Source: AP-16 sp046727735 (lineage in GTDB: Bacteria; Pseudomonadota; Alphaproteobacteria; Rhizobiales; Xanthobacteraceae). From it: 64,000 nt of DNA. The translations under genes and the position numbers were made by a program. Below, piece by piece: positions 8,621 to 16,887 of the stretch. The stretch is from assembly GCA_046727735.1 (NCBI GenBank), contig JBKPDF010000028.1:5655-69654 (forward strand). The letters are read 5' to 3'. The notes beneath the pieces were generated by a model that was given only the letters and a program-made list of their open reading frames with translations, made no database searches and was not told the origin of the DNA. Positions within the stretch are counted from its first letter, which is position 1. Each line of letters begins with the position of its first letter.

Positions 8621-9802
8621 ATGATGTTCACGCCCGAGCACGAGGAGTTGCGGCGCTCCTTGCAGAAATTCATCGCGGCGGAGATCAATCCGCAGGTCGA
8701 CGCATGGGAGGAGGCCGGCATCTTTCCGGCCCATGAGCTGTTCAAGAAGCTGGGCAGCCTCGGCTTCCTCGGTCTCACCAAGCCGGTCGAGTACGGCGGC
8801 CAGGCGCTGGATTACTCGTTCGCGATGGTCATGGCCGAGGAGCTCGGCAACATCCATTGCGGCGGCGTGCCGATGGCGATCGGAGTGCAGACCGACATGG
8901 CGACGCCGGCGCTGGCGCGGTTCGGCTCCGACCAGCTTCGGCGGGAGTTTCTGGCGCCCTCGATCGCCGGCGATTACGTCGCTTGTCTGGGCGTTTCCGA
9001 AGTCGGCGCCGGTTCCGACGTCGCCTCGATCAAGACCACGGCGCGCAAGAACGGCGCCGACTACCTCATCAATGGCGGCAAGATGTGGACCACCAACGGG
9101 ACGCAGGCCGACTGGATCTGTCTGCTCGCCAATACGTCGGAAGGACTCGTGCACGAGAACAAGAGCCTGATCTGCGTGCCGATGAAAGCCAAAGGCGTCG
9201 AGATCGCCCGCAAGCTCGACAAGCTCGGCACGCGCTCGTCCGATACGGCGCAGATCTTCTTCGACGACGTGCGCGTGCCGCAGCGCTATCGGATCGGGGA
9301 GGAAGGCAAGGGCTTCACGTACCAGATGCTGCAGTTCCAGGAGGAACGACTGTGGGCGGCCGCGAAGGCGCTGAAAAGCGGCGAGCGCCTGATCGAGCAG
9401 ACGATCGACTACACGCGCAACCGCCAGGCATTCGGAAAATCGATCCTCGACAATCAGGTCGTTCATTTCCGGCTCGCCGAGCTTGCGACCGAGATCGAGC
9501 TGTTGCGCTCGCTCACCTATCGAGCCTGCGAGCTCTACGTGGCCGGCCAGGACGTGACCCGGCTCGCTTCGATGGCGAAGCTGAAGGCAGGACGTCTGGG
9601 TCGCGAGGTCGCCGACGCGTGCCTGCAATATTGGGGCGGCATGGGATTCATGAACGAGACGCCGGTGAGCCGCGCCTACCGGGATTCGCGCCTGGGCTCG
9701 ATCGGCGGCGGCTCCGACGAGGTCATGCTCACCATCATCTGCAAGCTGATGGGCACCCTGCTGGGCACGTCCAACGCCGCCGAGCGCACGCCCAAAGCAT
9801 GA
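8621..9802 (+). CDS. Acyl-CoA dehydrogenase
   Basis: A 393-residue FAD-dependent acyl-CoA dehydrogenase introducing a double bond alpha-beta to the thioester. The N-terminal helical domain is followed by the signature CLGVSEVGAGSDVASIKTTA, the middle beta-domain, and the C-terminal helical domain with NRQAFGKSILDNQVVHF and LQYWGGMGFMNETPVSRAYRD. The position of the catalytic Glu near the end (GGGSDEVM) fits typical ACADs. It lies opposite the divergent acyl-CoA synthetase and is likely a functional partner. The substrate could be a branched or aromatic acyl-CoA. Confidence 0.94.
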   Translation: MMFTPEHEELRRSLQKFIAAEINPQVDAWEEAGIFPAHELFKKLGSLGFLGLTKPVEYGGQALDYSFAMVMAEELGNIHCGGVPMAIGVQTDMATPALARFGSDQLRREFLAPSIAGDYVACLGVSEVGAGSDVASIKTTARKNGADYLINGGKMWTTNGTQADWICLLANTSEGLVHENKSLICVPMKAKGVEIARKLDKLGTRSSDTAQIFFDDVRVPQRYRIGEEGKGFTYQMLQFQEERLWAAAKALKSGERLIEQTIDYTRNRQAFGKSILDNQVVHFRLAELATEIELLRSLTYRACELYVAGQDVTRLASMAKLKAGRLGREVADACLQYWGGMGFMNETPVSRAYRDSRLGSIGGGSDEVMLTIICKLMGTLLGTSNAAERTPKA

Positions 9803-10131
9803 CCAAGCTTCCCGTGGCGGGTCACCCGCGCCGCGGAGCGTGGCGGCGACGTGCGGAACGGGTCGAGGACGCGTTCCACCTGCCGGACGGCTCCAATACG
9901 GCATCGACAGGCCCCTTGGTCGAGGCGCTGGCGCGTTGTGTGCGCGAGTCCGGGTGCGAGATCGCAAGTCCGGCCAACCCCCGCCAAGTGCTGGGCCCGA
10001 TCAAACAGGCGGCTGCCGCGGCGAATTTTTTGCGATCCATCCGGCGCGGCAGGCGCTTCTTCGCGGGGAATTTGCGCTCCCCTATACTGGTCTTAGGTAT
10101 CGTCCGTTCCGCCGCGGAGAATTCCGGCAGC
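9803..10131. other. Intergenic region before the adenylate cyclase
   Basis: Although the cyclase reading frame stays open through this stretch, the translation is Arg/Ala-rich and unlike the family. The region probably holds the cyclase promoter; a TATACT hexamer at 10083 is a plausible -10 element. Nothing else is recognised. Confidence 0.5.
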
Positions 10132-11868
10132 ATGCCCACAGTATCGAGGACCGCGACGATCCCGCCGCGCCCCGTCGAAGGGGCGACGCCGAGCGGAGCG
10201 CGCTGGAACGTGCGGGCGGTGCGCGGGAGACTGCGGCTCGTCAGCGCACTCGTCATGCTGGCGTTCGTGGTGTGCCACCTCGTCAGCCACATGACGCTGC
10301 TCGTCTCGCTCCCGGTCGCGAACCGCGCGCTGACGATGCTCATGGCGCCGTGGAACACGGCGCTCGGCGGCGCCGTCCTGCTCACGGCGGCGCTTGTGCA
10401 CTACGTCAACGCGCTGTGGTCGGTCTACGAACGGCGCTACCTGCGCCTGTCGACCTGGGAATGGTGGCAGCTCGGGCTCGGGCTGTGCATCCCGCCGCTG
10501 CTGATGGTGCACGTGCTCGCTACGCGCGCGGCCGGCGAATTGCTCGGCGTCAACAGCGACTATGTCGAGATTCTGGTTTTGCAGTGGGTGGTCGCGCCGA
10601 AATACGTGGTGATCCAGACCGCCGCGCTGCTGACTGTGTGGGTGCATGCCTCAATCGGAATCCATTTCTGGCTGCGCACGAAGCGCTGGTATCCGAGCGT
10701 GCAGGTCGCTTTGGGCGCGATCGCAATCCTCGTTCCGACGCTCGCGCTTGCCGGCTACGTGGCGGCCGGCAACCAGATCATGCGCGAGGCCGCGGACGAT
10801 CCGGACTACGTGACCGCCGTGCTCAGAGGAGCCAATCTCACGCCGAAGGACAGCCGCATCATCTATGGATGGGCGGACATCGGCCTCGTCGGCCATTTTG
10901 CCCTCGTCGGACTGACCTTCGCGGCCGTGTGGGGGCGGCGTCTCGTCTACCGGATGCGCCGGCCGCCGACGCTGACCCACTCGACCGGCCGCATCATGCC
11001 GATCCTACCCGGCGCGACCGTGCTCGAAACGCTGCGCGAGAACGGCATTCCGCACGCTTCGGTGTGTGGCGGCCGGGCACGCTGCACGACCTGCAGGGTC
11101 ATGGTGACGCGCGGGCTTTCCGCGCTGCCCGCACCGGCCGTGCTGGAAGCCAAGGCGCTGGCGCGCATCGAGGCCCCCGTGGGGCTGCGGCTCGCCTGCC
11201 AGATTCGGCCGACGGCGGATATCAGTGTCATGCCGCTGCTGCCGCCCGATGCCACCCCCGCACAGGGTAGCGTGCGCGGCGGGCTCGAAGGCAGCGAGCG
11301 GCTGATCACAGTGGTGTTCATCGATCTGCGCGGCTCGACCACGCTGGGCGAAGCCAAGCTCCCGTACGACGTGCTGTTCATCCTCAATCAATTCTTCACC
11401 GAGATGACCAGGGCGCTCGACGCGACCAACGGGCATTATTCGCAATTCACCGGCGACGGACTGCTCGCGCTTTACGGCCTGCATGCCAAAGATCCGACGA
11501 CCGGTCCGGCCGAGGCGATCCGCGGCGCGCGCGAAATGCTGGTGCGCCTCGAACAACTCAATCGGCGCTTCGCCGGCGAGCTCAAGCAGCCGCTGCGCAT
11601 CGGCATCGGCATCCATTTTGCGGAAGCGATCGTCGGCTCGATGGGTCCTCCGCGCTCGCAGATCATTACGGCGATCGGCGACGCGGTGAACACCGCGGCG
11701 AGGCTCGAAGGATTGACCAAGGAGTACGATTGCGCGCTCGTGCTCTCGCGGCCGGCTGCGGAAGCGGCGGGGGTCGACCTCAGCGGCCACGAGCTCCACG
11801 CGGTTGCGGTCAAGGGCAAGCTGCAGAAGGTCGAGTTCTACGCTCTCGAGACGGTGCCCGAGCTTTGA
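10132..11868 (+). CDS. CyaC-type membrane adenylate cyclase with haem-b-like anchor, [2Fe-2S] domain and class III cyclase domain
   Basis: A 578-residue three-part signalling enzyme. Residues about 30-275 form roughly six membrane helices with paired histidines (HLVSH, VHYVNALW, LLMVHVL, WVHASIGIH), like the dihaem cytochrome b anchor of succinate dehydrogenases. Next is a plant/adrenodoxin-type [2Fe-2S] domain with C312-x5-C318-x2-C321 and C356. The C-terminal class III cyclase domain has metal aspartates D398 and D442 and transition-state residues N520 and R524 (GDAVNTAAR). The architecture recalls the quinone-responsive cyclase CyaC of Sinorhizobium meliloti, so redox control of cAMP synthesis is inferred. 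The start at 10132 excludes a long spurious 5' extension. Confidence 0.88.
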   Translation: MPTVSRTATIPPRPVEGATPSGARWNVRAVRGRLRLVSALVMLAFVVCHLVSHMTLLVSLPVANRALTMLMAPWNTALGGAVLLTAALVHYVNALWSVYERRYLRLSTWEWWQLGLGLCIPPLLMVHVLATRAAGELLGVNSDYVEILVLQWVVAPKYVVIQTAALLTVWVHASIGIHFWLRTKRWYPSVQVALGAIAILVPTLALAGYVAAGNQIMREAADDPDYVTAVLRGANLTPKDSRIIYGWADIGLVGHFALVGLTFAAVWGRRLVYRMRRPPTLTHSTGRIMPILPGATVLETLRENGIPHASVCGGRARCTTCRVMVTRGLSALPAPAVLEAKALARIEAPVGLRLACQIRPTADISVMPLLPPDATPAQGSVRGGLEGSERLITVVFIDLRGSTTLGEAKLPYDVLFILNQFFTEMTRALDATNGHYSQFTGDGLLALYGLHAKDPTTGPAEAIRGAREMLVRLEQLNRRFAGELKQPLRIGIGIHFAEAIVGSMGPPRSQIITAIGDAVNTAARLEGLTKEYDCALVLSRPAAEAAGVDLSGHELHAVAVKGKLQKVEFYALETVPEL

Positions 11869-11986
11869 GGCGTCGTGGCAGCCGGATGGCGATAATAGTT
11901 TGCGCATAACAGAGATGCGGTAATAGCATATCACAAAAATACACAAGCTTTTTCCATGGCTTAATGGGCAAGAGACGTCGCACAGC

Positions 11987-12026
11987 GCACATTGTGCAAT
12001 GCAGTATTTATATTGCAGTGCACAAT
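11987..12026. promoter_or_regulatory. Probable PhaR-type operator of the phasin gene
   Basis: An A/T-rich island before the phasin gene carries ATTGTGCA (11991-11998) and its exact reverse complement TGCACAAT (12019-12026), with further TGCA words between them. GCACATTGTGC at 11987-11997 is itself palindromic. TGC/GCA-rich palindromes upstream of phasins are the known targets of the PHB-sensing repressor PhaR in alphaproteobacteria. Assignment to PhaR is inference. Confidence 0.55.
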
Positions 12027-12111
12027 CATCGTGGTTATATTGTGAGCACCCGATGAGAGACGGAGCCAGATCCCCAACTTCGAAAACCCGGCCCCAGAAA
12101 GGATGCGTGCC

Positions 12112-12615
12112 ATGACCGAACGCAATGCTGAACACAGGGCAGTGGCTCCCGTGATCCCGCTGTTCGATTTCACAAAGTTCGAAATGCCGAAGTTCGACCT
12201 GCCCAAGTTCGATCTCCCGAATGCGGAGGCGCCGGCCGCGTTCCGGGAACTCGCCGAGCAGGGCATCGCGCAGGCCAGGGCCGCGTACGAAAAGGCCAAG
12301 GCGGCCACCGACGCCGCGACGGGCGCGGTCGAAACCTCGTACACGGTGCTGGCCGAAGGGGCCGCCGCCTGCAACCGGCAGATCCTCGACGCCGCCCGCG
12401 CCAACGCCAATGCGGGCTTCGATTACGCGATCGCGCTCCTGGCGGTGAAGTCGCCGACCGATCTTGTGGAAGTCTCGGCCGAGCACGCCCGCGAGCAATT
12501 CCAGGCTCTCACCGCGCAGACCCAGGCATTGGCCGAGTTGGTGCGCAAGCTCGCAGCCGAGAGCACCGAACCGCTCCAGACGGGTATCCACCGCACGTTC
12601 CGGAACGCGGCCTGA
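12112..12615 (+). CDS. Phasin family protein
   Basis: A 167-residue protein that should coat polyhydroxybutyrate granules. The N-terminus has amphipathic FxxPKFD repeats (FTKFEMPKFDLPKFDLP), followed by long Ala-rich helices with the phasin-type LAEQGIAQARAAYEKAK and FDYAIALLAVKSPTDLVEVSAEHAREQFQ segments. The ATG at 12112 is preferred over 12103 because AAGG then lies nine bases upstream. The upstream A/T-rich region with TGCA palindromes and the strong downstream terminator suggest a single-gene transcript controlled by granule state. Confidence 0.9.
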   Translation: MTERNAEHRAVAPVIPLFDFTKFEMPKFDLPKFDLPNAEAPAAFRELAEQGIAQARAAYEKAKAATDAATGAVETSYTVLAEGAAACNRQILDAARANANAGFDYAIALLAVKSPTDLVEVSAEHAREQFQALTAQTQALAELVRKLAAESTEPLQTGIHRTFRNAA

Positions 12616-12643
12616 CGTTTCCTCGGATCTCCCCGATCCGGCT

Positions 12644-12670
12644 AAGCCCGCGCCCTTCGGCGCGGGCTTT
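12644..12670 (+). terminator. Rho-independent terminator after the phasin gene
   Basis: AAGCCCGCGCC-CTTCG-GCGCGGGCTTT forms an 11-bp G/C-rich stem with a short loop and a terminal TTT run, 28 bases after the phasin stop codon. Confidence 0.85.
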
Positions 12671-12781
12671 CGTCGCGTGCGGCGCCGCCTGCTCCTGCGC
12701 AATGGCGAGCGAAGTGCTAGGCTTCCGTCGGCCATATTTTTTTACCTACCGGCTCGTGACCCGATCAGGCAGGGAGCACGC

Positions 12782-13495
12782 ATGCGCGCCCCGGATTTCC
12801 GATTTGGGCTCGCCCTGGCCGTTGGCCTAGGCGCGCTCGCCGCCGTTTCCGGCGCGCACGCCCAGCAGCGGCCGCCCACGGCCCGCGTGGTCGTCAGCGG
12901 CGAAGGCAGCGTCAGTGTCGCGCCCGACGTCGCCCAGATTCGCAGCGGCGTCACGACCCGGGGCAAAACCGTGCGCGAGGCGACCGAAGCCAATTCCAAG
13001 ATCATGGCCGCCATCCTCAACGCGCTCACCGAATCCGGCATCCCGCAGAAGGACGTGCGCACCGCGCAATTCTCGATCCAGCCCGTCTATGCCGCGCAGG
13101 AGCCCGGCAAGGAGCAAAGGCTCGTCGGCTACAGCGTCGGAAACCACGTCGGCGCCCGTATCAAGCACATCGAAAAGCTCGGCGATGTGCTCGACCGCCT
13201 CATTGCGGCGGGGGCGACCGACGTGTGGAACGTCGAGCTTCTGGTATCGGATCCGGCCAAGCCGCTCGACCAGGCGCGGGAAGCCGCGATTGCCGACGCG
13301 CGGCGCAAGGCGGAGATCTACGCGAAAGCCGCCGGGGTCGCGCTCGGACGGGTTTTTTCGATCGAGGAAGCTGGCGCTTCCGCACCCGGCCCGATGCGCG
13401 CGCTGGCGGACCGCTCCGCGGCTGCGGTCCCGATCGCCGCGGGCGAAAGCACGCTCCGCGCGGCCGTGACCGTGGAATTCGAGATCGCGCGGTAG
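12782..13495 (+). CDS. SIMPL (DUF541) domain periplasmic protein
   Basis: A 237-residue exported protein with a signal peptide of about 28 residues ending in AHA-QQ. The rest is one SIMPL/DUF541 domain: the VVVSGEGSVSVAPDVAQIRSGV strand pair at the start, the middle FSIQPVY segment, and the DARRKAEIYAKAAGVALGRVFSIEE motif. The family occurs in periplasmic or outer-membrane oxidative-stress proteins. The ATG at 12782 follows GGGAGCACGC and starts the signal peptide directly. It is 17 bases upstream of the FAD oxidoreductase gene, so may share its transcript. Confidence 0.88.
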   Translation: MRAPDFRFGLALAVGLGALAAVSGAHAQQRPPTARVVVSGEGSVSVAPDVAQIRSGVTTRGKTVREATEANSKIMAAILNALTESGIPQKDVRTAQFSIQPVYAAQEPGKEQRLVGYSVGNHVGARIKHIEKLGDVLDRLIAAGATDVWNVELLVSDPAKPLDQAREAAIADARRKAEIYAKAAGVALGRVFSIEEAGASAPGPMRALADRSAAAVPIAAGESTLRAAVTVEFEIAR

Positions 13496-13512
13496 AGCGG
13501 GCGAAGGCCGCC

Positions 13513-15117
13513 ATGGCGGATTACACGGCCGAAGTAGTGGTGATCGGCGGCGGCATTGCCGGCATCGCGGCGGCGCTCGAATTACTCGACCACGGGCGCG
13601 ACGTGCTCATCCTGGATCGAGACGAGGAAAGCGCCTTCGGCGGGCTCGCCAAGGAGAGCTTCGGCGGCCTGTTCTTCGTCAACAGCCGCGAGCAGCAACG
13701 CAACGGCATCAAAGACACCCCGGCGCAAGCGTTGCGCGACTGGCATTCGTTCGCGGAATTCGGGCCCGACGACCGATACCCGAAACTGTGGGCCGAAAAC
13801 TACGTCGAGCGCTGCATCCCCGATGTCTACGAATGGCTGCGCGCGGGCGGCATCCGCTTCCTGCCGCTGCCCGCATGGGTCGAGCGCGGCGACAGCCGGC
13901 CGGGAAATTCGGTGCCGCGCTTTCACATCGTTTGGGGAACGGGCCGCGAGCTGGCGACGCGGCTGATCGCGGCGCTCGCCGCGCATCCGAACCGCGGCCG
14001 GTTCGCGGCGAAATTCCAGCATCGCGTCGAAACCCTCATCACCCAGGCCGGGCGGGTCGTGGGCTGCGGCGGTGCGCGCGAGCGCGACGGCATGCCGTTC
14101 GAGGCGCGGGCCGAGCACGTGGTCATCGCGAGCGGCGGCATCAACGGCGACATCGCGCGCGTGAAGGCGAACTGGCATCGCGACTGGCGCACGCCGCCCG
14201 AGGTGATACTCAACGGTTCGCACAAGTTTGCCGACGGCAAGCTGCACGACGCGGCGGCGAAAATCGGCGGCCGCCTCACGCATCTCGACCACATGTGGAA
14301 CTACGCCTCGGGCGTGCATCATTATCGGCCGCGCAAGCCGCTGCACGGCCTCTCGCTGGTTCCGGTGAAATCCGCGCTGTGGCTCAACTGGCGCGGCGAA
14401 CGCATCCTGCCGCCGCTCGTCAGCGGCTTCGACACGCGCGCGCTCGTCACCGCGATCTGCGCGCAGGAGCGGCAGTACAGCTGGCAGCTCATGAACCGGC
14501 GCATCGCGCTCAAAGAGCTCGCCGTTTCCGGCGCCGAGTTCAATCCTTCGATCCGGGAGAAGAGTTGGCTGCGATTCGCGCGCGACCTGTTTTTCGGCAA
14601 TCGCTGGCTGGTCGACGAGTTGACGGCACACTGCCGCGATTTCGTCACGGCCCATTCCTTGCCCGAGCTCGTGGACAAGATGAACGCGCTCCAGGGCGAC
14701 GGCAGCGTCGATCCCGCCGCACTTGCCGGGGCGGTCAGCCGCTATGATGCCGAGGTCGCGCAGGGTCCGGCCGCGCGGGATCCGCAGCTGCGGCGCATTG
14801 CCGAACTGCGGAAATACCGCGGCGACCGCATGCGGATCAGCAAGTCGCAGAAAATCCTCGACGAGCGCGCGCTGCCGCTCATCGCCATTCGCGCGTTCAT
14901 CGTGAGCCGCAAGAGTCTCGGAGGCATCGCTACGGATCTGCAATGCCGCGTGCTCGACGGCGCGGGCGAGCCCATTTCGGGCCTCTATGCGGTCGGCGAA
15001 GCCGCGGGCTTCGGCGGCGGCGGCATGCACGGGCTGCGCGGACTTGAAGGTACGTTCCTGGGCGGCGCGATCTTCACCGGCCGCATGGCCGGGCGCAGCA
15101 TCGGCCGGCCGTCGTGA
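13513..15117 (+). CDS. FAD-dependent oxidoreductase (fumarate reductase/KstD-like)
   Basis: A 534-residue flavoprotein. The N-terminal dinucleotide-binding motif VVIGGGIAGIAAALELLDHGRDVLILD and the C-terminal FAD contact ISGLYAVGEAAGFGGGGMHGLRGLEG are typical of the FAD_binding_2 superfamily (succinate/fumarate and 3-ketosteroid dehydrogenases). Substrate is not predictable; no haem-binding CxxCH motif is present. The ATG at 13513 directly precedes the FAD motif. The ThDP enzyme gene starts seven bases after the stop and the aldehyde dehydrogenase follows, so a three-gene catabolic operon is likely. Confidence 0.9.
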   Translation: MADYTAEVVVIGGGIAGIAAALELLDHGRDVLILDRDEESAFGGLAKESFGGLFFVNSREQQRNGIKDTPAQALRDWHSFAEFGPDDRYPKLWAENYVERCIPDVYEWLRAGGIRFLPLPAWVERGDSRPGNSVPRFHIVWGTGRELATRLIAALAAHPNRGRFAAKFQHRVETLITQAGRVVGCGGARERDGMPFEARAEHVVIASGGINGDIARVKANWHRDWRTPPEVILNGSHKFADGKLHDAAAKIGGRLTHLDHMWNYASGVHHYRPRKPLHGLSLVPVKSALWLNWRGERILPPLVSGFDTRALVTAICAQERQYSWQLMNRRIALKELAVSGAEFNPSIREKSWLRFARDLFFGNRWLVDELTAHCRDFVTAHSLPELVDKMNALQGDGSVDPAALAGAVSRYDAEVAQGPAARDPQLRRIAELRKYRGDRMRISKSQKILDERALPLIAIRAFIVSRKSLGGIATDLQCRVLDGAGEPISGLYAVGEAAGFGGGGMHGLRGLEGTFLGGAIFTGRMAGRSIGRPS

Positions 15118-15124
15118 ACTTGCC

Positions 15125-16858
15125 ATGAAACGCACCGGCGCACAGCTTGCGATCTACGCGCTCGAGCAGATCGGGGTCCGATTCACGTTCGGGATTCCGG
15201 GGGTGCAGAACACCGAGCTCTACGACGAGCTCGACAGTTCCAACCGCATCACGCCGATCCTCGTCACCCACGAAGGCGGCGCAGCGTTCATGGCGGATGC
15301 GGTGAGCCGGCTCTCCTCGAGCATCGGCACGCTCGTTATCGTGCCGGCGGCAGGCCTCACCCATGCGGCGAGCGGCATCGGCGAGGCGTTTCTCGACGGC
15401 ATCCCGATGCTGATCATCACCGGCGGCGTGCGCACCGACAGCGGCCGGCGCTATCAGGTCCATCAGATGGACCTGCATCAATTCATGCGAGGCCTCACCA
15501 AGGCGACGTTTCAGATCACCCGGCACGACGATATCGTGCCGACGATCTTCCGCGCCTACGACATCGCGACCGACGGGGAGCCCGGCCCGGTATTCGTGGA
15601 AATCCCGCTCAACCTGCAGGCCTTTCCGGGAGAGATCCCGGAGCTGCCGACCTATCTGCGCCCGGCACAAGCATCGCTGCCCGATCGAGCCGCCACCGTC
15701 GACGCGGCGGCGCTGCTCGCGGCCGCGAAGCATCCAGGAATGTTCGTCGGCTGGGGCGCGCGCGATGTCTACCCGCAGGTGCGCGCGCTCGCTGAGCGGT
15801 TGCAGGCCCCGGTCGCGACCACGCTGCAGGGCCTGAGCTCGTTTCCGGCCAATCATCCGCTTCACGCCGGCTTCGGATTCGGGCCCGCCGCGGTACCGGC
15901 CGCCCAAGTCGCGTTCGAACATTGCGATTGCCTGCTCGCAGTCGGAACGCGCTTTGCCGAAATCGCGACCGGGAGCTACGGCGCGCGGGTTCCGGAGAAC
16001 TTGATCCACGTCGACATCAATCCTGAGGTCTTCAACGCCAATTATCCGGCGAAGGTCGCGATCGCGGCCGATGCCAAGTCAGCGCTCGAAGCGCTCGTGG
16101 CCGAACTCGACGCGATTGCTCCGCCGCGCGAACCGAACACGGAGCTCACCGATCGCATCCGGCGCGAAAAGGCCGCCTATCGCGAATCCTGGTACGCCCA
16201 CGATTCCCACGACAAGGTGAATCCGGCGCGGTTCTTCGACGAATTGCGCAGGCAAGCGCCGGACGCGGCCATCACGGTATTGGACGACGGCAATCACACC
16301 TTCCTGGCCGCCGAGCTGTTTCCGGTGCACGCGGTCAAAAGCGTGATCCTGCCGACCGATTTCAACTCGATGGGCTATGCGGTGCCGGCCGCGATCGGCG
16401 CCAAGCTCGCGAACCCCGACCTGCCGGTCAATGTCATCGTCGGCGACGGCGCGTTTGCGATGAGCTGCATGGAACTTCTCACCGCGGTGCGCAATGAGCT
16501 TGGCATCGTCTATTATGTGTTCCACGACGGCGAGCTCTCGCAGATCGCGCAGTTCCAGCAATTGCCGTACGATCGCAAGACCTGCACCGAGCTCGGCGAA
16601 TTCGATCTCGAAGGCGTGGCGGCGGCGACCGGAGCGGCGTTCGTCGATCTCGCCGAGGATGCCGCGCTGGCGAGCGCGATCGGCCAGGCGAGCGCGCTCG
16701 CCGCTGGAGGCCGGCCGGTGATCGTCGACGTGCGCATCGATTATTCGAAGCGCACCGCCTTCACTGTCGGAGCCGGCAAGACCACTTTCTTGCGTTTGCC
16801 GCTTTCGCAGAAAGCGCGAATTCTCGGCCGAGCCTTGGGCCGGCGCATTTTCGGATAG
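15125..16858 (+). CDS. Thiamine pyrophosphate-dependent enzyme, acetolactate synthase-like
   Basis: A 577-residue member of the POX/acetolactate-synthase superfamily with N-terminal pyrimidine, central and C-terminal pyrophosphate domains. The activating Glu is in VTHEGGAAFMADA, the central domain starts around FVGWGARDVYPQVRAL, and the cofactor motif begins GDGAFAMSCMELL. In the usual terminal NN of the GDG...NN motif this protein has His-Asp (VFHDGELSQ); the Asp could still bind Mg2+. This points to a divergent decarboxylase or lyase rather than a biosynthetic acetolactate synthase. It is flanked in operon by an FAD enzyme and an aldehyde dehydrogenase. Confidence 0.9.
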   Translation: MKRTGAQLAIYALEQIGVRFTFGIPGVQNTELYDELDSSNRITPILVTHEGGAAFMADAVSRLSSSIGTLVIVPAAGLTHAASGIGEAFLDGIPMLIITGGVRTDSGRRYQVHQMDLHQFMRGLTKATFQITRHDDIVPTIFRAYDIATDGEPGPVFVEIPLNLQAFPGEIPELPTYLRPAQASLPDRAATVDAAALLAAAKHPGMFVGWGARDVYPQVRALAERLQAPVATTLQGLSSFPANHPLHAGFGFGPAAVPAAQVAFEHCDCLLAVGTRFAEIATGSYGARVPENLIHVDINPEVFNANYPAKVAIAADAKSALEALVAELDAIAPPREPNTELTDRIRREKAAYRESWYAHDSHDKVNPARFFDELRRQAPDAAITVLDDGNHTFLAAELFPVHAVKSVILPTDFNSMGYAVPAAIGAKLANPDLPVNVIVGDGAFAMSCMELLTAVRNELGIVYYVFHDGELSQIAQFQQLPYDRKTCTELGEFDLEGVAAATGAAFVDLAEDAALASAIGQASALAAGGRPVIVDVRIDYSKRTAFTVGAGKTTFLRLPLSQKARILGRALGRRIFG

Positions 16859-16887
16859 GATCGGCGCGCGAGAACAGGAGCGAGCGA

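Noticed and set aside
8857..11868. One very long open frame (1003 codons) running through the acyl-CoA dehydrogenase into the cyclase
   Set aside because: Its first 425 codons lie mostly inside the dehydrogenase gene in another frame and translate to low-complexity text; the real gene starts at 10132.
15125..16858. The ThDP enzyme as the biosynthetic acetolactate synthase IlvB
   Set aside because: No small subunit gene, NN of the cofactor motif is HD, and the neighbours are catabolic.
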